NCBI RefSeq assembly: GCF_013201645.1
Contig: NZ_CP053842.1
Span: 496,001-560,000 of the forward strand
Reading direction: 5' to 3'
DNA from: Campylobacter corcagiensis
Lineage (GTDB): Bacteria > Campylobacterota > Campylobacteria > Campylobacterales > Campylobacteraceae
Length of the DNA: 64,000 nt
The position numbers and the translations under genes are program-made. Shown piece after piece: positions 27,058-35,032 of this stretch (its first letter is position 1; each line of letters opens with the position of its first letter). A model generated the notes under the pieces. The model had not been told where the DNA came from. It saw only the letters and a list, made by a program, of their open reading frames with translations, and ran no database searches.

Positions 27058-27903
27058 ATGAAAAGAGTGTTTTTAGTCTCTATTTTTTTAACTATATCAC
27101 TTTTTGCTGGTCATATAGATGATATAAGGGAACGCGGGATTATTAAGATAGGTGTTCCTTTTGATATGGTGCCGTTTGGCTATAAAAATGATGGACTTTT
27201 AAAAGGGTATGATATAGATCTTGTTAAGGCTATAACAGCTGAAATTTTTCCAAGTGCCAACATGAAAATAGAACTCATATCAGCTCCTACTGATCAAATA
27301 GTAGATCTTATTCAAAAAGATAGAGTTGATATTGTAGTTTCAGCTTTTACAATTACTAAAAATAGAAGCAAGATGGTAAATTTCTCTTTGCCTTATCTTA
27401 AGGTAAATTTAGCAGCTTTAGCCAGAAAAGATAGCAATATTACATCGCTAAATGATTTAAAATCAAGTAAAGTGGTTGTTAAAAAAGATACTACTGCTTA
27501 TGCATTTGCTAAACAAAACGGTATAAATTTTAAAACATGCACAGATATCATAGCTTGTCACACACTTGTTAGTCAAGGCAAGGCTGATGTGTTTATAGGT
27601 AACAATCTTGTAATTTATGCTATTGACTTTGTTGATAATAATTTAGAAACAAAGATAAAAACAATAAGTGAACCAATGTATTTAGCAGCAGCTGTTAAAA
27701 TGGGAAATAATGAGCTTTTAGATGCTATAAACAGTGCTTTAAAAAATCTTCACTCAAATGGGGTGCTAGATAAAATTTATCTTGAAAATATTGGTTCCTT
27801 TTTTAGAAATAGCGTTGATAAAGAGCTGTTTATTTTAGATGAGCTTAGAATTCCAAAGATAAAAAGTGAAGAAAAAAAGAGCAATAGGTTATATAATTTA
27901 TAA
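27058..27903 (+). CDS. Periplasmic amino-acid-type solute-binding protein (SBP family 3), second of a tandem pair
   Basis: This 281-residue paralogue of the preceding gene has a signal peptide (MKRVFLVSIFLTISLFAG), RGIIKIGVPFDMVPFG, KGYDIDLVKAITAE and DIVVSAFTITKNRSKMVNFSLPY. The C-x5-C pair recurs (CTDIIAC). The C-terminus is longer and lysine-rich. An AAGGA precedes the ATG. The pair probably arose by duplication; differences in the ligand pocket cannot be read by eye. No transporter partner is seen in the window. Confidence 0.87.
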   Translation: MKRVFLVSIFLTISLFAGHIDDIRERGIIKIGVPFDMVPFGYKNDGLLKGYDIDLVKAITAEIFPSANMKIELISAPTDQIVDLIQKDRVDIVVSAFTITKNRSKMVNFSLPYLKVNLAALARKDSNITSLNDLKSSKVVVKKDTTAYAFAKQNGINFKTCTDIIACHTLVSQGKADVFIGNNLVIYAIDFVDNNLETKIKTISEPMYLAAAVKMGNNELLDAINSALKNLHSNGVLDKIYLENIGSFFRNSVDKELFILDELRIPKIKSEEKKSNRLYNL

Positions 27904-27974
27904 AAATCCGAAATTTACTTGAAAAAAAAGTTTTTTTTTGATAAGCTTACGAGATTTTATTTTGGAGAGTTGTT

Positions 27975-28184
27975 ATGACTTATGATGAGTTAGAACTTGA
28001 AGCGTATCTTTTAGAGGTTTTAGAGGAGTATAAAAATTTCGATGAGATGGATGATGAGGAGCTTTATGAGCTTATAAACAAAGTAGCTAGCTTCATGGAT
28101 GATGACTATGAAGAAGCATATGAGTATATAACTCAGTTTGGTCCAGTAGACAAAAAAAGAATACTCGCTTTAGATCTTTTTTAA
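27975..28184 (+). CDS. Small, very acidic protein of unknown function
   Basis: I do not recognise this 69-residue protein. About 22 residues are Asp or Glu and only five are Lys or Arg, and the sequence looks helical (ELELEAYLLEVLEEY, then DDEELYELINKVASF). It has a plausible GGAGAG site before the ATG and ordinary codon use, so I think it is real. It overlaps the 3' end of acpS on the opposite strand by four bases. An A8-G-T9 homopolymer stretch lies about 35 bases upstream. Such acidic proteins can be DNA mimics or binding partners of basic proteins, but there is no direct evidence. Confidence 0.65.
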   Translation: MTYDELELEAYLLEVLEEYKNFDEMDDEELYELINKVASFMDDDYEEAYEYITQFGPVDKKRILALDLF

Positions 28185-28531
28185 AAGTGCGTTAGTATAA
28201 CAGCTGCGATGGCAAAACCACCATCGTGGCTGATGCTTAAATCACTATTTTTAATACCAAATTTCTTAACCAAATCATCTTTAAACCTTAGCTTTGGGGC
28301 TCTATTTTTATCTTTAAAAATTTCTACATCTAAAAATGAAAACTCACTTCCTACACCAGTTTTCAAGGCTTTTGAAACCGCTTCTTTAGCTGCATAAAAT
28401 CCTGCTAGACTCTCATCAGATTTTACTAATAATATCTCATTTTGATTTAAAAATTTCTCCATAAATTTGGTACCATATTTTGCTTTTAACTTAGAAATTC
28501 GTGAAATCTGAACTATATCTATTCCTATCAT
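28181..28531 (-). CDS. acpS: Holo-[acyl-carrier-protein] synthase
   Basis: The protein (116 residues) starts MIGIDIVQISRI, with the metal-binding aspartate at position 4, and has FYAAKEAVSKAL (helix with the second ligand) and the C-terminal LSISHDGGFAIAAVIL. AcpS transfers phosphopantetheine from CoA to acyl carrier protein. It is a single gene convergent with the acidic protein; fatty-acid genes are not nearby. Confidence 0.95.
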   Translation of the reverse strand: MIGIDIVQISRISKLKAKYGTKFMEKFLNQNEILLVKSDESLAGFYAAKEAVSKALKTGVGSEFSFLDVEIFKDKNRAPKLRFKDDLVKKFGIKNSDLSISHDGGFAIAAVILTHF

Positions 28532-28604
28532 ATTAACTCTTATTTTAAATTTTGTCTAATTTTATCTAAATTATACAAAGTTTCAAATAAAGTATCTTTT
28601 TAAC

Positions 28605-28633
28605 TTGACAATTGTTATCAATATTATTATAAT
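28605..28633 (+). promoter_or_regulatory. Consensus sigma70 promoter with overlapping Fur-like palindrome
   Basis: TTGACA (28605-28610), 17 bases, then TATAAT (28628-28633) is a perfect sigma70 promoter, rare in Campylobacter where -35 boxes are usually poor. The segment TTGACAATTGTTATCAA (28605-28621) is an imperfect palindrome matching at 13 of the 16 positions around its centre, with GATAAC/GACAAT half-sites resembling Fur boxes. A strong promoter under a metal-dependent repressor is the simplest reading. Confidence 0.6.
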
Positions 28634-28661
28634 TATACAATTTTTATTTTAAAGGATAAAT

Positions 28662-29420
28662 ATGAAAAAACTAGGATTACTGTGCGTAGCAGGGCTTTTT
28701 ACAACACAAGTTTTAGCTCATGATTTATGGGTATGGGGAGAAAATGGTGATAAATTTAGTGCTGATATGATTTATGGGCATGATTTTCCAACACCTGAAA
28801 AGATACAAGAAGAAAGGGTTGTTCTTTTTGAAGATGTTAAAGTTATATCCAAAGATGCTGAAAATATCTTAAAGCAAAGCGGAGAAAACTACCACTATGA
28901 AGGTGATAAATTAAAAGATGGCGTTTATATACTAAATGCATTTTATAAACCAACACCTTGGATAAAAAAAGATGATGGCAAATGGGAGATGAATAAAACT
29001 AGAAAAGATGTAAGCCAAAAAGTTGATTATTGTGGTATCTCAACTATGCAAGGAAAGGCTATTGTAGTCGTTGGCGATAGTGATTCTAAAATTATCACAA
29101 AGCCACTAAATAAAGGTCTTGAAATAACTCCGCTTTTTGATAGCGTAAAAGATATCAAAGAGGGCGAAATTTTAAAATTTAAAATAATGCTAAATGGAAA
29201 ATCTGTAAAAAATGCTGAAATTTATGCAAGTTATGGTGGATATGCAAGTAGTGATATGGCTCAAGCTGGATATGCTAAGAGTGATTTAGATGGAAATTTT
29301 GAATTTAGACCACTTAAAAAAGGTCTTTGGTATCTAAAGTCAACTGTTAATACAAAAACTGGAAATGATGATTGTGAGATAAATAACGATAAAACAACTC
29401 TTGTTTTTGAAGTAAAATAA
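28662..29420 (+). CDS. DUF4198 domain periplasmic protein
   Basis: This 252-residue protein begins with a signal peptide cut after QVLA, giving a mature N-terminus HDLWVWGE. The His-Asp start, MIYGHDFPTPE and a C-terminal beta domain are typical of DUF4198, a family often placed beside nickel, cobalt or other metal transport genes. The mature protein has two cysteines near 128 and 240. An AAAGGA lies before the ATG. It is transcribed alone, from a strong promoter with a Fur-like site and up to a terminator. A metal-related role is inferred. Confidence 0.8.
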   Translation: MKKLGLLCVAGLFTTQVLAHDLWVWGENGDKFSADMIYGHDFPTPEKIQEERVVLFEDVKVISKDAENILKQSGENYHYEGDKLKDGVYILNAFYKPTPWIKKDDGKWEMNKTRKDVSQKVDYCGISTMQGKAIVVVGDSDSKIITKPLNKGLEITPLFDSVKDIKEGEILKFKIMLNGKSVKNAEIYASYGGYASSDMAQAGYAKSDLDGNFEFRPLKKGLWYLKSTVNTKTGNDDCEINNDKTTLVFEVK

Positions 29421-29427
29421 CTTCTAT

Positions 29428-29447
29428 CTAGCCTAAATTTAGGCTAG
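29428..29447 (+). terminator. Terminator after the DUF4198 gene
   Basis: A perfect 20-base palindrome (CTAGCCTA, AATT loop, TAGGCTAG) is followed by ACTCTTTT. Confidence 0.8.
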
Positions 29448-29476
29448 ACTCTTTTAGCTTAAAAATAGTAACTATT

Positions 29477-29485
29477 TGATAAAAT
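29477..29485 (+). promoter_or_regulatory. Candidate extended -10 for the TauE/SafE gene
   Basis: TGATAAAAT fits TGN followed by TAAAAT and lies 25 bases before the ATG at 29510. Confidence 0.4.
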
Positions 29486-29509
29486 TACTAAATTTATTTA
29501 GGAAATTTT

Positions 29510-30316
29510 ATGTTTAGTTTAACTTCTATTTTTCTTTTTTTAGCTCTTGGGGCTTTTGTTGGTTTGGTCGCTGGTATGTTTGGCATAGGTGGCGGCGGCG
29601 TAATGGTTCCACTTCTTGGGGCGATTTTTATTATGAATGGTTTTGATGAAGTAAATGCTGTTAGAATGGCGTTTGGAACTTCAATGGCGACAATTATAAT
29701 AACATCATTTTCAAGCTCAAGAGCTCATAACAAGGGCGGTTTTGTCTTATGGCAAAAATTTTGGCTCATAGCTCCAGGCGTTATTATTGGCACTTTTTTA
29801 GGTAGTTTTATAGCAACTAGCATAAATCACATCTATTTAGTTTGTTTTTTCTCAGCTTATATGTTTTACGCAGCCGCAAAGCTTTTTATCAAAAATGATA
29901 TCACAAATTTAAAACAAAAAGAGTATCCAAAATTTATTCAAACTCTTGCAGGATTGGGTATCGGAGCGATATCAGCACTTGTTTCTATTGGTGGTGGAAC
30001 TCTAAGCGTGCCATTTCTTACATTTCAAGGCATTGATGCTAAAAAGGCGATTGGAACTTCAGCTGCTATCGGGCTTCCTATAGCTATAAGTGGGACATTT
30101 GGCTATATGATAAATGGATGGGAGATGACAAATTTAAGCGAATTTAGAGTAGGGTATGTAAATTTATTAGCCTTTGCTTTGGTTGGTTTAGCAAGTTATA
30201 ACTTCGCACCAATTGGGGCAAAATTTACTCATAAACTTCCAGGTTCGTGGGTTAGAAAGCTTTTTTCGGTGCTACTTTTTTTCATGAGTTTAAAAATGTT
30301 TTTGAGTGTGATATGA
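29510..30316 (+). CDS. TauE/SafE (TSUP) family permease
   Basis: The 268-residue protein has seven to eight membrane segments built as two repeats, each with a glycine-rich motif: GMFGIGGGGVMVPLLG near residue 22 and SIGGGTLSVPFL near residue 162. The family moves sulfite, sulfonates or other anions across the inner membrane. An AGGAA lies before the ATG. It overlaps the DUF1848 gene by four bases. The substrate is not known. Confidence 0.88.
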   Translation: MFSLTSIFLFLALGAFVGLVAGMFGIGGGGVMVPLLGAIFIMNGFDEVNAVRMAFGTSMATIIITSFSSSRAHNKGGFVLWQKFWLIAPGVIIGTFLGSFIATSINHIYLVCFFSAYMFYAAAKLFIKNDITNLKQKEYPKFIQTLAGLGIGAISALVSIGGGTLSVPFLTFQGIDAKKAIGTSAAIGLPIAISGTFGYMINGWEMTNLSEFRVGYVNLLAFALVGLASYNFAPIGAKFTHKLPGSWVRKLFSVLLFFMSLKMFLSVI

Positions 30317-31230
30317 GTCCAGTTATCATCTCAGTTAGCCGTGCTACTGATATACCAGCTTTTTATATGAAGTGGTTTAAAAAAGCATGGCAAAATGGAC
30401 AATGTTACTGGAAAAACAGCTACACAAAAGAGCAAATTTTAGTAAATTTTGATAAGGTTAGATGTGTGGTTTTTTGGTCTAAAAACTACGCCCCACTTAT
30501 AAAAGAGTGGAAATTTATAACAACTTTACCAAATACTATATTTCATTTTACTTTAAATGACTATAAGCATTATGAGACAAGTGTTGCAGAGCTTAAATTT
30601 AGAATAAAAACCTTTAAAGAACTCTCAAATTTAGTTGGAAAAGATAGAGTTATTTGGAGATTTGATCCACTAATTTTAAGCAAGGATATAAATTTAGTTG
30701 AAATTTTAAAAAGAGTAAAAAATTTAGGAGATGAACTATCGCCATATACGACTAGATTTATTTTTAGCTTTTTAGATATTTATTTTTATAAAAAAGTAAG
30801 TAGAAATTTAGCCGGTTTTGGGTTAAGGGAGTTTAGTGCTGATGAAATGAGAGAGTTTGGGCTAAATCTGGCTAAATTTAATAAGGAGTGGAATTTAGAT
30901 ATAAGTAGCTGCTGTGAAGAGATAGATTTAAGCGAATTTGGTATAAAAAATGGTAAATGTATAGATGAAGATGATTTAGTTAGAAATTTTAGCCATGATG
31001 CAAAGCTTATGGAGTATTTGGGTGTTAAAATTGAAAACAGTTTGTTTGGACAAAAATTAATAAAAACCAAAAGTTTAAAAGACAGTGGACAAAGAAAATT
31101 TTGTAAATGTATAAAGTCAAAAGATATTGGTTTTTACAATAGTTGCCCACATGGTTGTATCTACTGCTACGCAAATTTAAGCCAAAAAAGTGCTTTAGAA
31201 AATTATAAAAATTTAAGTTTTAGTTTTTAG
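30313..31230 (+). CDS. DUF1848 protein with C-terminal CxxxCxxC (radical-SAM-like) cysteine motif
   Basis: This 305-residue protein starts VIISVSRATDIPAFY and has WSKNYAPL (about 55-62) and WRFDPLIL (115-122), all characteristic of DUF1848. Five cysteines cluster at the C-terminus: C264, C266, C278, C282 and C285, the last three forming CPHGCIYCYA, the pattern that binds the 4Fe-4S cluster of radical SAM enzymes. In usual radical SAM enzymes this motif is near the N-terminus, so the fold may be permuted. The ATG overlaps the stop of the TSUP gene. No substrate is known; I infer a redox or radical enzyme of the cytoplasm. Confidence 0.82.
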   Translation: MSPVIISVSRATDIPAFYMKWFKKAWQNGQCYWKNSYTKEQILVNFDKVRCVVFWSKNYAPLIKEWKFITTLPNTIFHFTLNDYKHYETSVAELKFRIKTFKELSNLVGKDRVIWRFDPLILSKDINLVEILKRVKNLGDELSPYTTRFIFSFLDIYFYKKVSRNLAGFGLREFSADEMREFGLNLAKFNKEWNLDISSCCEEIDLSEFGIKNGKCIDEDDLVRNFSHDAKLMEYLGVKIENSLFGQKLIKTKSLKDSGQRKFCKCIKSKDIGFYNSCPHGCIYCYANLSQKSALENYKNLSFSF

Positions 31231-31307
31231 ATTGTCTACAAAGATAACTTTTAAGATATGATTATTAAATTTTAAGGTGTTTTAAGCTTAAATTTATCAA
31301 TAAATAA

Positions 31308-31329
31308 AGACGGAATTTTACTTCCGTCT
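31308..31329. terminator. Convergent terminator between DUF1848 and the P-type ATPase
   Basis: Eight-base arms AGACGGAA and TTCCGTCT enclose a TTTTAC loop. On the minus strand a TTATTTATT run follows, so it mainly ends the metal-efflux operon, and possibly the DUF1848 transcript too. Confidence 0.75.
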
Positions 31330-31336
31330 ATAAATT

Positions 31337-33157
31337 TTAAACCCTATTTGCATACTTATAAACTCTAAGTGAGTTAAGTATTGCTAGTATCGTAACGCCA
31401 ACATCAGCAAATATAGCCATCCATATAGTTGCAAGACCCATTATAGCTAAAATCAAAACCAACACCTTTATACCGATGCTAAATATGATATTTTGATAAG
31501 ACACGGCTATGGTTTTTTTAGAAATTTTAATAGCCTTAATAAGCTTATCAAGGTTATTATCAAGAAGGACGATATCTCCTGCTTCGATTGCTGCTTGGCT
31601 TCCTAACATCGATATTCCAACATCTGCTCTTGCTAAAACAGGAGCATCATTTATACCATCTCCTATATAAGCAAGTGTGCTTTTAGCACTCTTTTGGCTT
31701 AAAAGACGCTCTAAATTTTCAAGCTTTTTATCTGGTAAAAGCTCAGCTCTAATCTCATCTATACCTAAAATTTCTCCTATTTCAAAAGCCACTTCTTTTT
31801 TATCTCCTGATAGCATAGCTGTTTTTATACCATCTTGTTTTAAAGCCTCGATGCTCTGTTTTGCTTCATCTCTTAAAGTGTCTTTCAAGGTTATATATCC
31901 AGCAAATTCTCCATTAATAGCTACAAATGTGCAAGTTTGATTAACCAAAGGTAGATTTAAGCCTTCTAAAAGCTTGCTACTTCCTACTAAAGCATCTTTG
32001 CCGTCTATTTTTGCTTTTACTCCAAGACCGGCTATCTCTTTAAGTTCGCTAACTCTATTTTCATCTAGGTTTTTATTTAGGTGTTTAAGGATAGAAACGC
32101 TTATGGGGTGAGTGCTATGTAGTGCTGATAAGGCTGCTATTTCTAAAATCTCATCTTTACTAAATTTATCTTCATTTACAACCATATCTACGCTAAATTC
32201 GCCCTTTGTAAGGGTTCCAGTTTTATCAAAAACAACTGTTTTAACTCTTGAAAGTGAGTCTAAAAAATTTGAGCCTTTTATCAAAATACCACGCTTGCTT
32301 GCTCCGCCAATACCGCCAAAAAAGCTAAGTGGAACTGATACGACTAAAGCACAGGGACAAGATACAACCAAAAATATTAAAGCTCTATATATCCACTCTT
32401 TAAATTCTCCTGTAAACAAAGGTGGAACTACAGCTAAAAATAGTGCAAAACAGACAACTATAGGCGTATAAACTCTAGCAAATTTAGTTATAAATTTCTC
32501 TTGACGCGATTTTTTAGAACTTGCATCTTCAGTAAGTTCTAAAATTTTAGCCACAGTTGAGTCTTGAAAAAGAGTAGTAACTCTTACTTCTAAAAGTGAG
32601 CTTAAATTCAGATATCCACTAACTATCTCATCTCCTACGCTTAGTTCTTTAGGAAGACTCTCTCCTGTTAAAGCAGATGTGTTAAATGTAGAATTTCCTT
32701 TTGTTATAATACCATCAAGTGGGACTTTTTCGCCTGGTTTTATGACAATTGTATCATCTATTTTTATCTCATCAGGATCTACTTTTTTAGTGCTTCCATC
32801 AGCGAGTTTTAAATTTGCAAACTCAGGCATAATGCTCATAGCTTCAGTTATGCTTTTTCTAGATTTATTGATAGAACGCTTCTCAAAAGCCTCTCCAATC
32901 CTATAAAATAGCATAACAGCTACAGCTTCAATTTGTTCTTGTATGATAAAAGCACCAATAGAAGCTATCGTCATAAGAAAATTCTCATCTAAAAATGAGC
33001 GTTGTCTTAGGGTTTTTATGGCATTTATGGCTATTTCCCAACCTACAAAAAGCCACGCTATTATAAATATCACTGTTTTTAAAGTAGGATTATCTACAAG
33101 TAGCCCTAAAAGCGACAAAAAAGCCGCCATAGCTATAGAAATTAGATCTTTTTTCAT
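31337..33157 (-). CDS. Zn/Cd-type heavy-metal P1B-ATPase (ZntA/CadA-like)
   Basis: The 606-residue pump has the TGES actuator motif (164-167), the metal-binding membrane motif SCPCAL (CPC at 267-269), the phosphorylated aspartate D311 in DKTGT, an STHP nucleotide loop and GDGINDAP. A late membrane aspartate in ADVGVTILAILNSLRV matches the Zn/Cd/Pb-exporting ZntA group rather than copper pumps. It lacks the usual N-terminal HMA domain, which is encoded as a separate protein just upstream and overlapping by four bases (ATGA). The operon with an ArsR repressor supports metal-induced efflux. Confidence 0.92.
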   Translation of the reverse strand: MKKDLISIAMAAFLSLLGLLVDNPTLKTVIFIIAWLFVGWEIAINAIKTLRQRSFLDENFLMTIASIGAFIIQEQIEAVAVMLFYRIGEAFEKRSINKSRKSITEAMSIMPEFANLKLADGSTKKVDPDEIKIDDTIVIKPGEKVPLDGIITKGNSTFNTSALTGESLPKELSVGDEIVSGYLNLSSLLEVRVTTLFQDSTVAKILELTEDASSKKSRQEKFITKFARVYTPIVVCFALFLAVVPPLFTGEFKEWIYRALIFLVVSCPCALVVSVPLSFFGGIGGASKRGILIKGSNFLDSLSRVKTVVFDKTGTLTKGEFSVDMVVNEDKFSKDEILEIAALSALHSTHPISVSILKHLNKNLDENRVSELKEIAGLGVKAKIDGKDALVGSSKLLEGLNLPLVNQTCTFVAINGEFAGYITLKDTLRDEAKQSIEALKQDGIKTAMLSGDKKEVAFEIGEILGIDEIRAELLPDKKLENLERLLSQKSAKSTLAYIGDGINDAPVLARADVGISMLGSQAAIEAGDIVLLDNNLDKLIKAIKISKKTIAVSYQNIIFSIGIKVLVLILAIMGLATIWMAIFADVGVTILAILNSLRVYKYANRV

Positions 33158-33372
33158 ATGACAACCTTTGTGTTTGGCTCAAGCTTTGTGATGATATCTT
33201 GAGCTTTATCTAAAATTTCACTTTCTAAATCATCATCAAATTCTAGCGTCATCTTAGTAGTAAAAAAATTTATATTTACACTTTTTACACCATCAAGCTT
33301 TGAAATCTTTTCTTCCATTATAGCCGCACAATTTGCACACTCTAAATTTTCTAAAATATATCTTTTTTTCAT
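33154..33372 (-). CDS. Free-standing heavy-metal-associated (HMA) domain protein
   Basis: The protein (72 residues) is a single ferredoxin-like HMA domain with the metal motif LECANCAA (CxxC at about 13-16). It probably hands metal ions to the P-type ATPase encoded next, replacing the missing N-terminal domain. It starts after an AAGGA, 12 bases behind arsR, and is translationally coupled to the ATPase. Confidence 0.9.
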   Translation of the reverse strand: MKKRYILENLECANCAAIMEEKISKLDGVKSVNINFFTTKMTLEFDDDLESEILDKAQDIITKLEPNTKVVI

Positions 33373-33384
33373 TTTGTTTTCCTT

Positions 33385-33756
33385 TTATTTTTCTTTTATA
33401 TGGATAAATCCTTGTGAGAATATCTCTTTGATATGCTCATCTTTTAGGCTGTAATAAACCACCTTGCCAACTTTTTTGTTTTTTACCAAAGCGTTTTGCT
33501 TAAGAACTCTAAGCTGGTGAGATATGCTTGATTGGCTTGCATTAAGAAGTGCTGCTATATCACAAACACACATCTGGCTTTCGCTTAAAGCCCATAAAAT
33601 CCTTATCCTAGTAGAGTCTCCAAAGACTTTAAAAAAATCCGCTAACCTTTCTAAACTCCCATCATCTGGCATTTTTTTAGCTACTTCTTTAACTATATCT
33701 TCATGTATAGTAGAGATAGAACAAAACTCAGAAGTTTTATCTAGATTGTCAGTCAT
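33385..33756 (-). CDS. ArsR/SmtB family metal-responsive repressor
   Basis: The 123-residue winged helix protein has the metal motif SQMCVCDIAALL (CxC in helix 3) and the recognition helix NASQSSISHQLRVLKQNALV, as in CadC/ArsR proteins. An additional N-terminal Cys (EFC, near residue 12) could complete a Cd/Zn/Pb site like that of CadC. It is the first gene of the operon with the HMA protein and pump, and a palindromic operator lies directly upstream. Its job is to release the operon when metal is bound. Confidence 0.92.
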   Translation of the reverse strand: MTDNLDKTSEFCSISTIHEDIVKEVAKKMPDDGSLERLADFFKVFGDSTRIRILWALSESQMCVCDIAALLNASQSSISHQLRVLKQNALVKNKKVGKVVYYSLKDEHIKEIFSQGFIHIKEK

Positions 33757-33766
33757 ATTTATATCC

Positions 33767-33794
33767 TTTCATATGAACATATATTCATATGAAA
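33767..33794. promoter_or_regulatory. ArsR/SmtB-type operator
   Basis: A 28-base near-perfect palindrome has TTTCATATGAA arms and the core TGAACATATATTCA, the known pattern for ArsR/SmtB operators (TGAA-N6-TTCA). It lies 11 bases before the start of the repressor gene on the minus strand. Confidence 0.8.
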
Positions 33795-33886
33795 TTGTAG
33801 CAAGGCGATTATTAAAATTTACTTAAATTTTATAAGAAAATGATTTTTATAAAAAGTTTGTTAAATTTAAGGAGTTTGTTTTTAAA

Positions 33887-34978
33887 TTATCCTAAAATTT
33901 TATACTCATCCCTAAATTTAAATGTTATTAAATTTTGAAGTATTCCAAAAAGACTCATAAATGTTATAAAGCTACTTCCTCCATAGCTAAAAAATGGTAG
34001 TGGAACACCTACAACTGGTGCAAAACCTATGGTCATTAAGATATTAACACAAGCGTAGATAAAGATTAACACAGCTAAACCTGTAGCAACTGTACTAGAT
34101 AGATAATCTCCTTTTAGTTTTAAATTTAAAACTAAAAGATGAAGTATTAAAAACAGATAAAGCGTCATAATTATGAGATTTCCAATAAAACCAAATCTCT
34201 CGCTACTATAAGCGAAGATAAAATCACTCGTTGCAATCGGTAAAAATTTAAAGTGAGTTTGAGTTGCTTCATCTTTTGGGCGTCCGCTCATGCCACCATT
34301 TCCGATTGCTACAATTGATTGCTTGACATGATAGCTTGGTTCTTCTGCTATGAAATCATGAATTCGTTTTTTTTGGTAGTCGTGAAGATTTGAGTAAAGA
34401 AGTGGGGAAGCTATTGATATAATTATAGCTAAGCTTATCCAAATTTTGGTCCTAACTCCTACAATAAAAAGAGTGATATATCCTGTAAGCAGGAGTATTA
34501 GTGCTGTTCCAAGATCTGGTTCTTTTACGATGAGAAAAAAAGGAAGTAAAATATAAAAGCTAAATTTGAAAAAATCTTTCCAGCCATATCCATCTTTGGG
34601 TGGTGGGTCTTTTTTGATAAGGTATGCAAGCATTAAGATAAAGGTTGGTTTCATTATTTCGCTTGGTTGAAGTGAAAAAGAGCCTATCTCTATCCATCTA
34701 GTAGCACCAAGTTTGGTGGTTCCAAAAAACTCAACCCCAAGAAGTAAAACTATGCCAAACCAGTAAATAAGCGGTATAAGCCACTGCATTTTTCTAAGTG
34801 GCATAAGGAAGAAAAACATAAAAACTAAAAAACCTATACTAAAGTAAAAGTACTGTTTCGTAGCAAGAGCTTCGTTTGCTTCACTTATTAATACATGTGA
34901 TAAAATCACTATTGGAAGTACTAAAAAAGGCTGAATAAAATCAAAATGTGATAAAATACGCTTGTCAAACAGTATCAA
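33887..34978 (-). CDS. rodA: Rod-shape peptidoglycan glycosyltransferase RodA
   Basis: The 363-residue SEDS protein has about ten membrane segments, QPSEIMKP with the catalytic-region aspartate/glutamate motifs (KEPDLGTALI), and GVPLPFFSYGGSS near the end. RodA polymerises glycan strands with PBP2 during elongation. The N-terminus and length fit RodA rather than FtsW. The start is TTG, with AAGGG upstream. Its partner mrdA begins at the right edge of the window. Confidence 0.93.
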   Translation of the reverse strand: MILFDKRILSHFDFIQPFLVLPIVILSHVLISEANEALATKQYFYFSIGFLVFMFFFLMPLRKMQWLIPLIYWFGIVLLLGVEFFGTTKLGATRWIEIGSFSLQPSEIMKPTFILMLAYLIKKDPPPKDGYGWKDFFKFSFYILLPFFLIVKEPDLGTALILLLTGYITLFIVGVRTKIWISLAIIISIASPLLYSNLHDYQKKRIHDFIAEEPSYHVKQSIVAIGNGGMSGRPKDEATQTHFKFLPIATSDFIFAYSSERFGFIGNLIIMTLYLFLILHLLVLNLKLKGDYLSSTVATGLAVLIFIYACVNILMTIGFAPVVGVPLPFFSYGGSSFITFMSLFGILQNLITFKFRDEYKILG

Positions 34979-35032
34979 AACTAACCCTTAGCTAAATTTA
35001 AAAAAGGGATTATAACTAAAAAAGGTATCAAA

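Noticed and set aside
27922-27939. A8-G-T9 as intrinsic terminator of the second solute-binding protein gene
   Set aside because: There is no GC stem; it is noted as a homopolymer tract instead.
31677-33161. Several plus-strand open frames opposite the P-type ATPase
   Set aside because: They are shadows of a strongly coding minus-strand gene with complete ATPase motifs.
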